DNA of 64,000 nt, from NCBI RefSeq assembly GCF_041080655.1, contig NZ_CP163525.1, forward strand, positions 2,418,001-2,482,000. Direction: 5' to 3'. The position numbers and the translations under genes are program-made. Below the pieces are notes generated by a model. That model made no database searches and was not told the origin of the DNA. It saw nothing but the letters and a program-made list of their open reading frames with translations. Positions 26,931 to 37,200 of this stretch are shown piece after piece. The stretch's first letter is position 1, and each line of letters starts with the position of its first letter. Source of the stretch: Streptomyces sp. CG4. Its GTDB lineage: Bacteria; Actinomycetota; Actinomycetes; Streptomycetales; Streptomycetaceae.

Positions 26931-27727
26931 TGGGAAGCCTCCCCGTTCGCGCTGGACGTGCGCGCGGCACGGCGGGTCACGGCGTTTTCGGTGGCGCCGG
27001 TGATGGCGGAGATGATCTCCTCCTGCGAGGTCGTCTTGACCTCGAAGACGCCGTTGTTGCGGCCGAGGCGCAGGACGGCGACCTTGTCGGCCACCGCCTT
27101 CACATCGGCCATGTTGTGGCTGATCAGGATGACGGCGTGGCCGCGCTCGCGCAGCCGCTCCACCAGGTCGAGCACCTGGGCGGTCTGCTCGACGCCGAGG
27201 GCGGCGGTGGGCTCGTCGAGGATCACCAGCTTGGGCTCGCCGAGCATGGAGCGGGCGATGGCCACGGTCTGGCGCTGACCGCCGGAGAGCGAGGCGATCG
27301 GGATCCGGACGCTCGGGATGCGGATCGACAGGGTGGTGAGCAGCTCGCGGGAGCGGCGCTCCATCTCGACCTCGTCCAGGACGCCCCACTTCCTCAGCTC
27401 ACGGCCGAGGAACAGGTTGCCGACGACGTCGATGTTGTCGCACAGCGCGAGATCCTGGTACACCGTCGCGATGCCCAGCGCCTGGGCGTCGTGCGGACGG
27501 CTGATGGAGACGGGGTTGCCGTCCCACTCGATGACACCCTCGTCGATCGGGTGCACGCCGGCGATCGTCTTGACCAGCGTGGACTTTCCGGCGCCGTTGT
27601 CGCCCACCAGGGCGACCACCTCACCGGCGTGGACCTCAAGCTCTACGTCGGTGAGCGCCTGAACGGCACCGAACCGCTTGGAGACCCCGCGCAACGCCAG
27701 CACGGGCGTAGCGGACACGTGAACCAT
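26927..27727 (-). CDS. xylG: Xylose-type sugar ABC transporter ATP-binding protein (single domain)
   Basis: 266 residues with one nucleotide-binding domain: Walker A VGDNGAGKST (about 42-51), Q-loop in VYQDLALCDN, signature LSGGQRQTVAIAR, Walker B LVILDEPTAALG, and switch His in ILISHNMADV. Many ribose/xylose ATPases (RbsA, XylG) are about 500 residues with two such domains; here there is one, so the transporter should use two copies. Its stop is coupled to the permease start. It lies 190 bp downstream of the binding-protein gene, with a hairpin between. Confidence 0.9.
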   Translation of the reverse strand: MVHVSATPVLALRGVSKRFGAVQALTDVELEVHAGEVVALVGDNGAGKSTLVKTIAGVHPIDEGVIEWDGNPVSISRPHDAQALGIATVYQDLALCDNIDVVGNLFLGRELRKWGVLDEVEMERRSRELLTTLSIRIPSVRIPIASLSGGQRQTVAIARSMLGEPKLVILDEPTAALGVEQTAQVLDLVERLRERGHAVILISHNMADVKAVADKVAVLRLGRNNGVFEVKTTSQEEIISAITGATENAVTRRAARTSSANGEASQ

Positions 27728-27861
27728 CTCCTTGGCCGCCTGACCCGGCGGGAGGTTGTGCAGAGAGACTGGGGGGAGTTCCGTCCGGCGCCCCGCGCCG
27801 AGCTTGCGGGGCTGTATGTGTCGCGGGACGCCGGAGGAAGCCTGGGGTGCGGTCAGTCGGC

Positions 27862-27902
27862 TTCCCTACGGGCATTCAAGGACGAACGCCCGTGTACGGG
27901 AA
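27862..27902 (-). terminator. Intergenic hairpin between xylF and xylG
   Basis: TTCCC-ACGGGC at 27862-27873 pairs with GCCCGT at 27888-27893 and GGGAA at 27898-27902, with a small bulge. Placed 16 bp after the binding-protein stop, it may reduce read-through so that the binding protein is made in excess over ATPase and permease, a common ABC-operon design. Confidence 0.45.
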
Positions 27903-27917
27903 GGGACTTGACGCCGC

Positions 27918-29030
27918 TTACTTGAGGCCGAGCTTGTCGCAGGCCGCCTTGTAGTCGGCGGTGCAGATGTCGGCGACGGTGTAGATGCCGTCCTTGATGA
28001 CGGTGTCCTTGATGTTGTCCTTGGTCAGCGCGGTGACCGGGACGAGGACCGAGGGGACGTCCTTCTGGGAGCTGCTGGAGACCTTGTCCTTGGCGACGGA
28101 GTCCAGCGACTTGCCCTGGGCGAGCGCGACGGCCATCTCGGCGGCGGCGTCGGCCTCGGGGGCGTACGGCTTGTAGACGCTCATGTACTGCGTACCGGCG
28201 ACGATGCGCTGCACGCCGGCCAGCTCGGCGTCCTGGCCGGTGACCGGGACCTTGATGCCCGCGGCGTTGAGGGCGGTGATGATACCGCCGGCCATGCCGT
28301 CGTTGGCGGAGTAGACACCCGCGATGTTGTTCTTGCCGACCGCGGAGATCGCCGTCTCCATCTCGGAGTTGGCGTTGTCCGGCGACCACTCCTTGGTGTC
28401 GTACTCCTGGGCGATCGTGACCTTGCCGTTGAGGACCTTGTGGGCGCCGGCCTTGAACTGGGCGGCGTTCGGGTCGGTGACCGAGCCGTTGACCATGACG
28501 ATCTTGGAGGACTTGGTGGCCTTGCTGCCCAGCGCCGTCAGCAGGGCCTGGCCCTGGGTCTCGCCGACCTTCTCGTTGTCGAAGGAGGTGTAGGCGCTGA
28601 TCGGGCCCTCGGCCAGGCGGTCGTAGGCGACGACCTTGATGCCGGCGTCCACGGCCTTCTGCACGGAGTTCTGGATGGCCTTGGCGTCCACCGCGTCCAC
28701 GATCAGGACGTCCACCTTGTTGGTGATCATGGTGTCGACCTGCTGGGCCTGCAGGTTCGCGTCCTGGTGGGCGTTGTTGTACTGGATGGTCGCCTTGCTG
28801 TTCGTCAGCTCCTTGATCTTCTTCTCGATCAGCGGCCGGTCGAACTTCTCGTAACGCGCGGTCTTGTTCTCCGGAAGGAGAAGGCCGACCTTGATGTTGT
28901 CGCCCTTCTTGGCGGAGGACGAGGAAGAGCTGCCGCCCTTCGACTCCTTGGCACTGCCACAGGCGGCCAGCGAGACCGCCATCGCACCGGCGGCAACGGC
29001 TACGGCGGCACGACGCATACGTGCGTTCAC
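27918..29030 (-). CDS. xylF: Xylose-type sugar ABC transporter substrate-binding lipoprotein
   Basis: 370 residues. Signal peptide with lipobox SLAAC (about residue 24), then a Ser-rich linker and a periplasmic-binding-protein type I fold: KVGLLLPENKTARYEKFDRP, DVLIVDAVDAKAIQNSVQKA, VVAYDRLAEGPISAYTSFDN, and GVYSANDGMAGGIITALNAAG with VPVTGQDAELAGVQRI. The pattern with YDRL and TGQDAE is like XylF. GTG 29030 has GGGAGG upstream. It is first of the xylFGH-type operon, whose promoter must lie in the 121 bp after the ROK regulator. Confidence 0.9.
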   Translation of the reverse strand: MNARMRRAAVAVAAGAMAVSLAACGSAKESKGGSSSSSSAKKGDNIKVGLLLPENKTARYEKFDRPLIEKKIKELTNSKATIQYNNAHQDANLQAQQVDTMITNKVDVLIVDAVDAKAIQNSVQKAVDAGIKVVAYDRLAEGPISAYTSFDNEKVGETQGQALLTALGSKATKSSKIVMVNGSVTDPNAAQFKAGAHKVLNGKVTIAQEYDTKEWSPDNANSEMETAISAVGKNNIAGVYSANDGMAGGIITALNAAGIKVPVTGQDAELAGVQRIVAGTQYMSVYKPYAPEADAAAEMAVALAQGKSLDSVAKDKVSSSSQKDVPSVLVPVTALTKDNIKDTVIKDGIYTVADICTADYKAACDKLGLK

Positions 29031-29151
29031 TTCAGAAACCTCCCTGACGAGGCCGCGTCGTTGCGGCCGAGGTGGCTGGAAGTCAACTCGGCCACACGTG
29101 CGACGTCAAGAAGTAAATCCTTAACGAGATGGCAACGGTGCCATCCGTTCT

Positions 29152-30357
29152 CTAAGTGAAGGCAGGGGCCGCGACAGGCAGCGATCCGTCCAAAAGAGTC
29201 GAATCACCCATCTCACTGAGGGCCAGGGCGAGCGCCCCGAGCACCTCCGCACGGCCCCCAAGTGCCCCCGGGAGAACGGACAGTTGGCGCGCCGCACTGG
29301 GGATGGCGTAGCGGCCGACGGACTCCCTGATCGGCCCGAGCACCAGCTCACCGGCCTCGGCGAGATCACCGCCGAGGACCACCCGGCTCGGGTTCAGCAG
29401 ATTGCACAGGTTGGCCACCCCACTGCCGATGTGGCGGCCGACGTCGGCGATCACCCGACGGCAGCCCGGGTCACCGTCCCTGGCCAGCCGTACGACGCCC
29501 TCCATGGTGAGGTCGGGGCCGTGGCTGGGCTGGAGCAGCGGGAGCACATAGCGTGCGGCCGCGAACGTCTCCAGACAGCCGCGGTTCCCGCAACGGCAGA
29601 CCGGGCCGGACTCGTCGAGTGTAATATGCCCGATTTCCCCGGCCGTGCCGCCCGGGCCGCGGTAGATCTTCCCGTCGATCACCAGACCGGCGCCGACACC
29701 GCTCGCGACCTTGATGTACGCGAGGTCCCGCACGCCCTTCCCGCTGCCCCACACCAGCTCGCCGAGGGCGCCGAGGTTGGCGTCGTTGTCCACGTGCACG
29801 GGCACGGGCACGCCGAGCCGCTCGCGCAGCTCCTCGGCGGGCTTGGTGCCGGTCCAGCCGGGCAGGATCGCGGTGGACCCCAGCGTCCCCGACTCCACGT
29901 CGATCGGACCGGGCACGCCGAGGCCCACCCCTGCCACCTTGGACGGGTTCACTCCCGTGGCCGCGATCAGGCGGCTGACCAGCTGTTCCGCCCGGTCGAA
30001 GCCCTGCGCGGCGGACGCGTCGACGTCCAGCGGCTCGGACTCCTCGGCCAGCACCTGATGGGCGAGGTTGCCGATCGCGACACGCATGTGGGTGTGCCCG
30101 AAGTCGACGCCGATCACAATGCCGGCGTCGCCGCTCAGGCTGACGCTGCGGGCCCGCCGCCCGCCCGCCGACGTGGGCGTGACCTCGACGGTTCCGCCGT
30201 CCTTCAGCTCCCGCACGATGTTGGAGACGGTCGCGGCGGACAGACCGGTCGTCCGCGCGATCTCCGCCTGGGTGAGGGATCCGGCCAGGCGTACGGCCCG
30301 TACGACCCGCTCCAGGTTGGCTCGGTGCAGCGACGACTGCGACCCTGGAGTCTCCAC
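29152..30357 (-). CDS. ROK-family transcriptional regulator, Rok7B7-like
   Basis: 401 residues from GTG 30357, which has AGGAGG exactly 6 bases upstream. A winged helix-turn-helix (about 12-75; LTQAEIARTTGLSAATVSNIVREL) is followed by an ASKHA sugar-kinase-like fold: VIGVDFGHTHMRVAIGN (phosphate 1), VPGPIDVESGTLG, and the ROK zinc motif CRCGNRGCLETFA. The kinase-like domain is a sugar sensor in such regulators. Its location between ngcEFG-like and xylFGH-like genes matches Rok7B7 of S. coelicolor, reported to affect xylose use, carbon catabolite repression and antibiotic production. That name is inferred from context. Confidence 0.88.
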   Translation of the reverse strand: METPGSQSSLHRANLERVVRAVRLAGSLTQAEIARTTGLSAATVSNIVRELKDGGTVEVTPTSAGGRRARSVSLSGDAGIVIGVDFGHTHMRVAIGNLAHQVLAEESEPLDVDASAAQGFDRAEQLVSRLIAATGVNPSKVAGVGLGVPGPIDVESGTLGSTAILPGWTGTKPAEELRERLGVPVPVHVDNDANLGALGELVWGSGKGVRDLAYIKVASGVGAGLVIDGKIYRGPGGTAGEIGHITLDESGPVCRCGNRGCLETFAAARYVLPLLQPSHGPDLTMEGVVRLARDGDPGCRRVIADVGRHIGSGVANLCNLLNPSRVVLGGDLAEAGELVLGPIRESVGRYAIPSAARQLSVLPGALGGRAEVLGALALALSEMGDSTLLDGSLPVAAPAFT

Positions 30358-30486
30358 GACGACCTCCTGAGCGCGAGGCCGCTTCGGCGAGGCCCCGCGT
30401 ATGTCCAACTAGTGAACTCTAAGCTGAGCCGTTCGGGGCTGCTTACGTCAAGAGGTTGAACCGTTTCCGGGTCCCGGGACACACGC

Positions 30487-30522
30487 GCGCACGCCGCCCC
30501 CGGCAAGGGGAACGGCGTGCGC
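30487..30522 (-). terminator. Terminator of the ngcEFG-type operon
   Basis: A 10-bp perfect stem GCGCACGCCG / CGGCGTGCGC (30487-30496 and 30513-30522) with an inner C-run/G-run extension, located about 40 bp after the permease stop and before the Rok7B7-like gene. Confidence 0.75.
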
Positions 30523-30562
30523 ACGGAGGAGCGCGGGGCGTCACCCCGCCGAGTTCAGGGGC

Positions 30563-31495
30563 CTACTTCAGCGCCCCCGCGGTCAGGCCCTGGACCACCT
30601 GGCGCTGGAAGACGATGTACGCCCCGAGCACCGGCAGCATGGCCATCACCAGGCCCGCGAAGAGGCCCGACCAGTCGCCCTTGTAGCCCTGGCTGACCGC
30701 GAGCTGGACCAGGCCCTGCGTGAGCACCTTCTTGTCGGGGTCGGTGTTGAGGACCGTGGGCAGCATGTACTGGTTCCACTGGCCCAGGAAGTTGAAGATG
30801 CCCACGCTGATCAGGCCCGGTTTGGCCATCGGCAGCATGATCTGGAAGAACGTACGCGTGTGCGAAGCGCCGTCCACGAACGCCGCCTCCGCCACCGAGG
30901 TGGGCAGGGTGCGGAAGAAGGCCGTGAGGAAGAAGACCGTGAACGGCAGCGAGTACGCGATGTAGACCAGGATCAGGCCGTGGATCGTGTTCAGCATGCC
31001 CATGTTGTTCACGACATAGAACAGCGGGACCAGCGCGAGCATGATCGGGAAGCTCATGCCGCCGACGAACAGGTAGTAGATGAAGCGGTTGCCGGGGAAG
31101 TCGAAGCGGGCGAGGACGTAGGCCGCCATGGAGCCGAGCACGAGGGTGCCGATGAGCGAGCCGCCGACCACCAGGACGGTGTTCAGGAAGTAGTCGCTCA
31201 TGTTGGCCTGGGTCCAGGCCCGCGACCAGTTGTCGAAGTGCAGCTTGTCCGGCAGCGACCAGGGCGAGCCGAAGATCGAGCTGTCCGACTTGAAGGACGT
31301 CATCACCGCCCACAGCAGCGGCGTGACCACCATGATCGCCCAGATGATCAGCACGCCGTGCGAGAAGACGTTGAGGACACCGCCCTCCTTGTTCCGCCGG
31401 TCGGGCTTCGGGGCGGGTGCGTCGGCCTTGGAGACGCCGGCACCGGACTCGGCCGGCCGCGGTGCGGGGGTCTCGGTCGTCTTCATCGGTTCCAT
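30563..31495 (-). CDS. ngcG: Carbohydrate ABC transporter permease, MalG type
   Basis: 310 residues. A Pro/Ala-rich cytoplasmic N-terminus precedes six membrane helices. The EAA loop that contacts the ATPase reads VAEAAFVDGASHTRTFFQIMLP; GQWNQYMLPTVL is another MalG-type block. It forms a heterodimeric channel with the preceding MalF-type permease. The operon has no ATPase gene, as usual for Streptomyces importers that share the MsiK ATPase. ATG 31495 lies 4 bp after the upstream stop, and ATG 31486 is an alternative. Confidence 0.88.
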   Translation of the reverse strand: MEPMKTTETPAPRPAESGAGVSKADAPAPKPDRRNKEGGVLNVFSHGVLIIWAIMVVTPLLWAVMTSFKSDSSIFGSPWSLPDKLHFDNWSRAWTQANMSDYFLNTVLVVGGSLIGTLVLGSMAAYVLARFDFPGNRFIYYLFVGGMSFPIMLALVPLFYVVNNMGMLNTIHGLILVYIAYSLPFTVFFLTAFFRTLPTSVAEAAFVDGASHTRTFFQIMLPMAKPGLISVGIFNFLGQWNQYMLPTVLNTDPDKKVLTQGLVQLAVSQGYKGDWSGLFAGLVMAMLPVLGAYIVFQRQVVQGLTAGALK

Positions 31496-31499
31496 CGGT

Positions 31500-32426
31500 T
31501 CAGAACTCCAGCCGCTCGCGACGGCCCAGCCGCATCACGATCGCCGCGAAGGCGAGGGTGACGATCAGCAGGGCGACGCCGATGGTGGTGGCGTAGGCGG
31601 CCTGACCGTCCCGGAACGCCTTCTGGTACACGTACAGGACCATCACCGTGGTCGAGTAGTCGGGCCCGCCCGGCCCGGTCGTCATGATCTGTACGACCGC
31701 GAACGACTCGGCGCCGAGCGCGAGAATGCCCATGTAGACCCAGCCGGACTGCACGGTGTCCCACAGCAGCGGCAGGGTGATGCGGAAGAAGGTGGTGGCC
31801 CGGCCCGCGCCGTCGAGCAGCGCCGACTCGTAGAGCTCCGTCGGGATGGAGGCCATGCCCGCCGAGAACAGGACCACGAAGAAGCCGGTCGTGGACCACA
31901 CCAGCACCGCCATCACACACCACAGCGCGAGGCTCGGGTCGCCCAGCCACAGCGGCTGGACATGATCGAGGCCGATGCCGCGCAGCAGGGAGTTGACCGC
32001 GCCACTGTCCGGGTTGTACGCGAACTGGAACAGCAGCGCGACGATGGCGATCGACAGCACCTGCGGGAAGAAGTACACGATCTTGTAGAAGGACGAGCCC
32101 CGGACCCCGGAGATCACGGGGCCGCCCTTCCTCCGGCGTCCGCCCACATTGATCATGAAGGCGAAGAACAGCGCCAGACTGATCGTCACCAGCGGGAGCA
32201 CCAGGGCGAACAGCAGACTGTGCTGCAACGACTTCCAGAAGATGTCGTCGTGGAGCATCCTCGTGTAGTTGTCGAAGCCGACCATCTTGAATTCGGGGCT
32301 CAGGCCGGTCCAGTCCGTGAACGAGTAATAGATGGACTGGATGAACGGCCACACCACGAAGAGCGCGTACAGTCCCAGGGGCAGAACCAGAAACCCCACG
32401 ATGAACCGGTACTTGCCGTGCTGCAT
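31500..32426 (-). CDS. ngcF: Carbohydrate ABC transporter permease, MalF type
   Basis: 308 residues, six membrane helices. The EAA loop is ELYESALLDGAGRATTFFRITLPLL. An insert of about 15 Arg/Gly-rich residues (INVGGRRRKGGPVISGVRG) sits after the second helix. The ATG at 32426 is preferred because GGAG lies 5 bases upstream of it; the GTG at 32432 adds two residues. Together with the neighbouring permease and binding protein it resembles NgcEFG, which imports N-acetylglucosamine and chitin oligosaccharides in streptomycetes. Confidence 0.88.
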   Translation of the reverse strand: MQHGKYRFIVGFLVLPLGLYALFVVWPFIQSIYYSFTDWTGLSPEFKMVGFDNYTRMLHDDIFWKSLQHSLLFALVLPLVTISLALFFAFMINVGGRRRKGGPVISGVRGSSFYKIVYFFPQVLSIAIVALLFQFAYNPDSGAVNSLLRGIGLDHVQPLWLGDPSLALWCVMAVLVWSTTGFFVVLFSAGMASIPTELYESALLDGAGRATTFFRITLPLLWDTVQSGWVYMGILALGAESFAVVQIMTTGPGGPDYSTTVMVLYVYQKAFRDGQAAYATTIGVALLIVTLAFAAIVMRLGRRERLEF

Positions 32427-32455
32427 CGCCACTCCGGAGCTTGAAAGGGTGCCGG

Positions 32456-33901
32456 CTACTGGTGCTTGTAGTGCTTGATCGAGGAGTCCTTGGCCGCCTC
32501 GTCGGCGAATCCCTGGATCTTCTTGATGGCCTCGGCGGGGGTGAGCCGGCCGGCCATCATCTCGCCGAGACCGGCCACACCGATCTTCTCCTTCTGCAGC
32601 TGGACGTACCAGTCCTGCAGTCGCGGATTCACCACGTTGGATCCGGCCAGTTTCAGCGCCGCGACACCGGACTTCAGACCCGGGGTGAGGGTGACGCCGG
32701 TGGTGCCGCCGTTGTAGGCGGTCAGCGACTTCACCTTGGCGGTGAAGTTCTTCGAGGACGCCTCGGAGAGCATGATGCGCAGCTGCTCCATGCCGCCCTC
32801 GGCGTTCGCGGCATGGGCGGGCACGATGAAGGGCTCGCCGCCGGAGGCCCAGATGGTGCCGAAGGGCAGTTTGTCGCTGCTGTCGATGCCGGACGGCGCC
32901 GACACGGCCAGGTCGAAGTCCTTCGGGATCACGTTGGCCGACTCGTTCTCCACCCAGGAGCCGTTCGGGATGAACAGCGCCTCACCCTTGGCCCAGGCGG
33001 TCTGGGACTGGATGTGGTCGAGGCCCGGGGTGCCCTTGAGGACGTAGCCCTTCTTGTACAGCTCGTAGTACGCCTCGAAGCAGGCCTTGACGGCCGGGTG
33101 CTGCCAGGCGTTCGGCTCCAGGTTGTCGATGGCGTCGAGCACCTCGCGCCCGCCGACCTTCCCGATCATCGGGTACAGCGAGAAGGGGAGGTAGTACGGG
33201 TATTTGCCCGCATATGTCCAGCCTGCCATGCCCTTCTTCTTGGCCTTCTCGCAGACCTGGAGCATCTCGTCCCAGGTCTTCGGGTACTCCGCGCCGAGCG
33301 AGTCCAGGGCCTTCTGCGAGTACCAGACGCCGTACACCGTGTAGGCGTAGTAGAGGATCCAGACCGGTTTGCCGTCGAACTGGCCCATCTCCACGATGCC
33401 GGGGCGCAGCGTGTCGCGGACCTTCTTGTTCGGGTCGTCGTACGACGGCGCGTCCAGCAGCGGGGTCAGGTCGGACAGCTGGTTCTTGCCGACCAGGACG
33501 CCCATGTCCATCTGCTCGGCGCCGGAGTTGTCGATGAGGTCCGGCGGGTTGCCCTGGTTGAAGCGGGGCTGGAGGGTGGACTGGATCTTCTGGGTGGCGG
33601 AGAACTTCACATGGACCTTGGGGAAGTCCTTCTCGTAGATCTTCACCGCGTCCTGGGCGTACTCCTGGCCGAAGCCGCCGTCGAAGAGGACGAATTCCAT
33701 CTGGGCGGTGTCGTTGACACCGAGCGGGTTCTTGGCGGTCTTCTTCCCCGCCTTGTCCTTGGTCTGGCCGCCCCCGCCGCTGCTCGCGCAGGCGGACAGC
33801 AGGCTCATGCCCGGGGCCGCGACCAGGCCCAGTGCGGCGGACCGCTTGATCAGATCACGACGGCCGACACCTTCGGCACCGTGGTTCGAGGTGGATCCCA
33901 T
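32456..33901 (-). CDS. ngcE: Carbohydrate ABC transporter binding lipoprotein, NgcE-like
   Basis: 481 residues. The signal sequence has a twin-arginine motif (GRRDLIKRSAALG) and a lipobox (LLSAC, Cys about 38), so it is a Tat-exported lipoprotein. The mature part is a cluster B-type sugar-binding protein (FARFNQGNPPDL-like block PRFNQGNPPDLIDN, WYSQKALDSLGAEYPKTWDEML, and ANAEGGMEQLRIMLSEA). The gene order with the Rok7B7-like and xylFGH-like genes is that of S. coelicolor NgcE, reported to bind chitin oligosaccharides. ATG 33901 has GAGGA upstream. A candidate DasR element lies about 105 bp upstream. Confidence 0.87.
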   Translation of the reverse strand: MGSTSNHGAEGVGRRDLIKRSAALGLVAAPGMSLLSACASSGGGGQTKDKAGKKTAKNPLGVNDTAQMEFVLFDGGFGQEYAQDAVKIYEKDFPKVHVKFSATQKIQSTLQPRFNQGNPPDLIDNSGAEQMDMGVLVGKNQLSDLTPLLDAPSYDDPNKKVRDTLRPGIVEMGQFDGKPVWILYYAYTVYGVWYSQKALDSLGAEYPKTWDEMLQVCEKAKKKGMAGWTYAGKYPYYLPFSLYPMIGKVGGREVLDAIDNLEPNAWQHPAVKACFEAYYELYKKGYVLKGTPGLDHIQSQTAWAKGEALFIPNGSWVENESANVIPKDFDLAVSAPSGIDSSDKLPFGTIWASGGEPFIVPAHAANAEGGMEQLRIMLSEASSKNFTAKVKSLTAYNGGTTGVTLTPGLKSGVAALKLAGSNVVNPRLQDWYVQLQKEKIGVAGLGEMMAGRLTPAEAIKKIQGFADEAAKDSSIKHYKHQ

Positions 33902-34004
33902 GCTCAAGTCCTCGCCTTCTCCAGGACTCAGGCGGTGAACCGGATCCTCCCCGGCACCGCTGTCGGGTAGCGCTGGGTCGTGCAGGGTCGTGCTGGAAGT
34001 GCCG

Positions 34005-34020
34005 ACAGGTATAGTCCACT
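34005..34020. promoter_or_regulatory. Candidate DasR-responsive element (dre)
   Basis: ACAGGTATAGTCCACT matches the DasR consensus AGTGGTCTAGACCACT at 12 of 16 bases, keeping the GGT and CCACT cores. DasR is the GntR repressor of N-acetylglucosamine and chitin use, and its effector fits an NgcE-type importer immediately downstream. Confidence 0.6.
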
Positions 34021-34161
34021 TTCGGTCGCCTGAGCAAGATCGAATGCAGGGTTGGCCATGGGTCTTTTCCGAGTTGAGACCTCGACGAAATGTGAGCACC
34101 CTGCGGGCCGCCTGGCACAAATATTCGCGACATAAGTCCCTGAATGCCACACCCAACACCC

Positions 34162-34223
34162 TTGACATCACGGGCCACTTGACGACCTACTGGTTCCTGC
34201 ACCTCGTGGCTGACAACGTTGTC
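34162..34223 (+). promoter_or_regulatory. Promoter with LacI-type operator for the first GH92 gene
   Basis: TTGACA at 34162-34167 is a perfect -35 box, with CCTACT 18 bases further as a weak -10. GACAACGTTGTC, a perfect 12-bp palindrome at 34212-34223, lies just past the expected start site, a position suited to repression. The same palindrome occurs upstream of the second GH92 gene. Confidence 0.65.
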
Positions 34224-34251
34224 GAGAGAGGCGCAGGAGGGGAATCCGTAG

Positions 34252-37200
34252 ATGCAGCGGAGAGCTCGGCACAGATGGGGTCCGGCGGCCGTCCTCACGG
34301 CCGCCTTTGTCATGGCCGTCGGCGCACAGGGCGCGGCGGTCGCTCTGCCCGCCAGGGCTCCGGCCGCCGGCCAGGAGTTCGCATCCTCGTTCGAGACGGG
34401 CGATCCGGCACCCGACTGGCTGAACACCGTCGACACCGGGCCGGACGGCAAGAAGCGCGCCTCGGGGGTCGACGGCGGCTACACCACCGGCATTCCGGGC
34501 AATGCGACCGACCATGTCACCGATGTCCGGGCGAGCGGCGAGAACACGGGCGCCGGCGAGGTGAAGGAGAACCTGGTCGACGGCGAGCCGGGCACCAAGT
34601 GGCTGACCTTCGCGCCGACCGGCTGGGTGGAGTTCGACCTCGACCAGCCCATCAAGCTGCAGACGTACGCGCTCACCTCGGCCAACGACTACGCCGAGCG
34701 CGACCCGAGGGCCTGGACGCTGCTCGGCTCCACCGACGGCAAGGACTGGAAGACGGTCGACAGCCGCTCGGACGAGAGCTTCTCCGAGCGCTTCCAGACC
34801 AAGTCCTACGACCTGGCCGAGCCGGCCGAGTACCAGCACTTCCGGCTGGAGATCACCAAGAACAACGGCGCCGACGGCATACTGCAGCTCGCCGATGTGC
34901 AGTTCTCCACCGGCGGCGGGGGCGGCCCGGTGCCGCAGGACATGCTGACGCTGGTCGACCAGGGCCCGGCCGCCTCGCCGACGGCCAAGGCACGGGCCGG
35001 GTTCACCGGAAGGAGGGCACTGCGCTACGCCGGACGGCACACGGCGGGCGGCCGGGCGTACTCGTACAACAAGGTCTTCGACGTGAACGTGAAGGTCGGC
35101 GCCGACACCCGGCTGTCGTACCGGATCTTCCCGTCGATGGCGGACGGCGACCGGGACTACGACGCCACGAACGTCTCCCTCGACCTGGCCTTCACCGACG
35201 GCACCTATCTGAGCGACCTCGGCGCGCTGGACCAGCACGGATTCCCGCTGTCGCCGCGCGGCCAGGGCGCCTCGAAGGCGCTGTACGTCAACCAGTGGAA
35301 CAACGTGGCCGCGCGGATCGGCTCGGTGGCGGCCGGCAAGACCGTCGCCCGGATCCTGGTGGCGTACGACTCCCCCGACGGGCCGGCGAAGTTCCGGGGC
35401 TGGATCGACGACGTGGCGCTGAGGCCCGTACCGCCCGAGAAGCCGCAGGCGCATCTGTCGGACTACGTGCTGACCACGCGCGGCACCAACTCCAGCGGCA
35501 GCTTCTCGCGCGGCAACAACTTCCCGGCGACGGCCCTGCCACACGGCTTCAACTTCTGGACGCCGGTGACCAACGCGTCCTCGCTGAGCTGGCTGTACGA
35601 GTACGCGCGCGCGAACAACGACGACAACCTGCCCACGATCCAGGCGTTCAGCGCGAGCCATGAGCCGAGCCCGTGGATGGGTGACCGGCAGACCTTCCAG
35701 GTGATGCCGTCGGCCGCGTCCGGCACCCCGGACACCGGTCCCGAGGCACGGCAGCTGCCGTTCCGGCACGAGAACGAGACCGCGCGGCCGTACTACTACG
35801 GGGTCCGGTTCGAGAACGGCCTCAAGGCCGAGATGACCCCGACCGACCACGCGGCCATGCTGCGCTTCACCTACCCCGGCGACGACGCGAGCGTGCTCTT
35901 CGACAACATCACCGAGCAGGCGGGGCTGACCCTGGACCAGGAGAACGGGACCGTCACCGGCTTCTCGGACGTGAAGTCGGGCCTGTCGGCCGGTGCGACC
36001 CGGCTGTTCGTGTACGGCGAGTTCGACAAGCCGGTGACCGACGGCGGGACGAGCGAGGTCAAGGGCTATCTGCGGTTCGACGCGGGCGCGGACCACACCG
36101 TCACGCTGCGCCTGGCCACCTCGCTGATCAGCGTCGACCAGGCGAAGGACAACCTGCGCCAGGAGATCCCGGACGGCACCTCCTTCGACACCGTGAAGTC
36201 CCAGGCGCAGCGCAGCTGGGACAAGCTGCTCGGCAAGGTCGAGGTGGCGGGCGCGACCCCGGACCAGCTGACCACGCTGTACTCCAGCATGTACCGGCTG
36301 TACCTGTACCCGAACTCCGGCTTCGAGAAGGTCGGGGACACCTACCAGTACGCCTCCCCGTTCTCCCCGATGCAGAGCCAGGACACCCCGACCCACACCG
36401 GCGCGAAGATCGTCGACGGCAAGGTGTACGTCAACAACGGCTTCTGGGACACCTACCGGACCACGTGGCCGGCGTACTCCTTCCTGACGCCCTCTCAGGC
36501 GGGCGAGATGATCGACGGGTTCGTGCAGCAGTACAAGGACGGCGGCTGGACCTCCCGCTGGTCCTCTCCCGGGTACGCCGACCTGATGACCGGCACCTCC
36601 TCGGACGTGGCGTTCGCCGACGCCTACGTCAAGGGGGTCACGTTCGACGCGAAGGCGGCGTACCAGGCGGCGCTGAAGAACGCGACCGTCGTCCCGCCGA
36701 TGTCGGGCGTGGGCCGCAAGGGCATGACCACCTCGCCGTTCCTCGGCTACACCAGCACCGCCACCACCGAGGGCCTGTCCTGGGCGATGGAGGGCTACGT
36801 CAACGACTACGGCATCGCGCGGATGGGCGAGGCCCTGTACAAGAAGACGGGCGAGAAGCACTACCAGGAGGAGTCCGCGTACTTCCTCAACCGCGCCCGG
36901 GACTATGTGAACCTGTTCGACTCCAAGGCGGGCTTCTTCCAGGGCCGCGACGGGAACGGGAAGTGGCGGCTGGACTCCTCGAAGTACGACCCGCGCGTGT
37001 GGGGGTACGACTACACGGAGACCAACGGCTGGGGCGATGCCTTCACCGTCCCGCAGGACAGCCGGGGTCTGGCGAATCTGTACGGCGGCCGGCACGGGCT
37101 CGCGGACAAGCTGGACACGTTCTTCGCCACCCCGGAGACGGCCTCCCCGCAGTTCGTCGGCTCCTACGGCGGTGTCATCCACGAGATGACCGAGGCGCGC

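Larger units (their letters stand above)
33902..34251. other. 350-bp divergent regulatory region (ngcE / GH92)
   Basis: This gap holds the promoters for ngcE (leftwards) and the first mannosidase (rightwards). A DasR-like element and a LacI-type operator are listed separately. I see no additional coding sequence in it. Confidence 0.6.
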
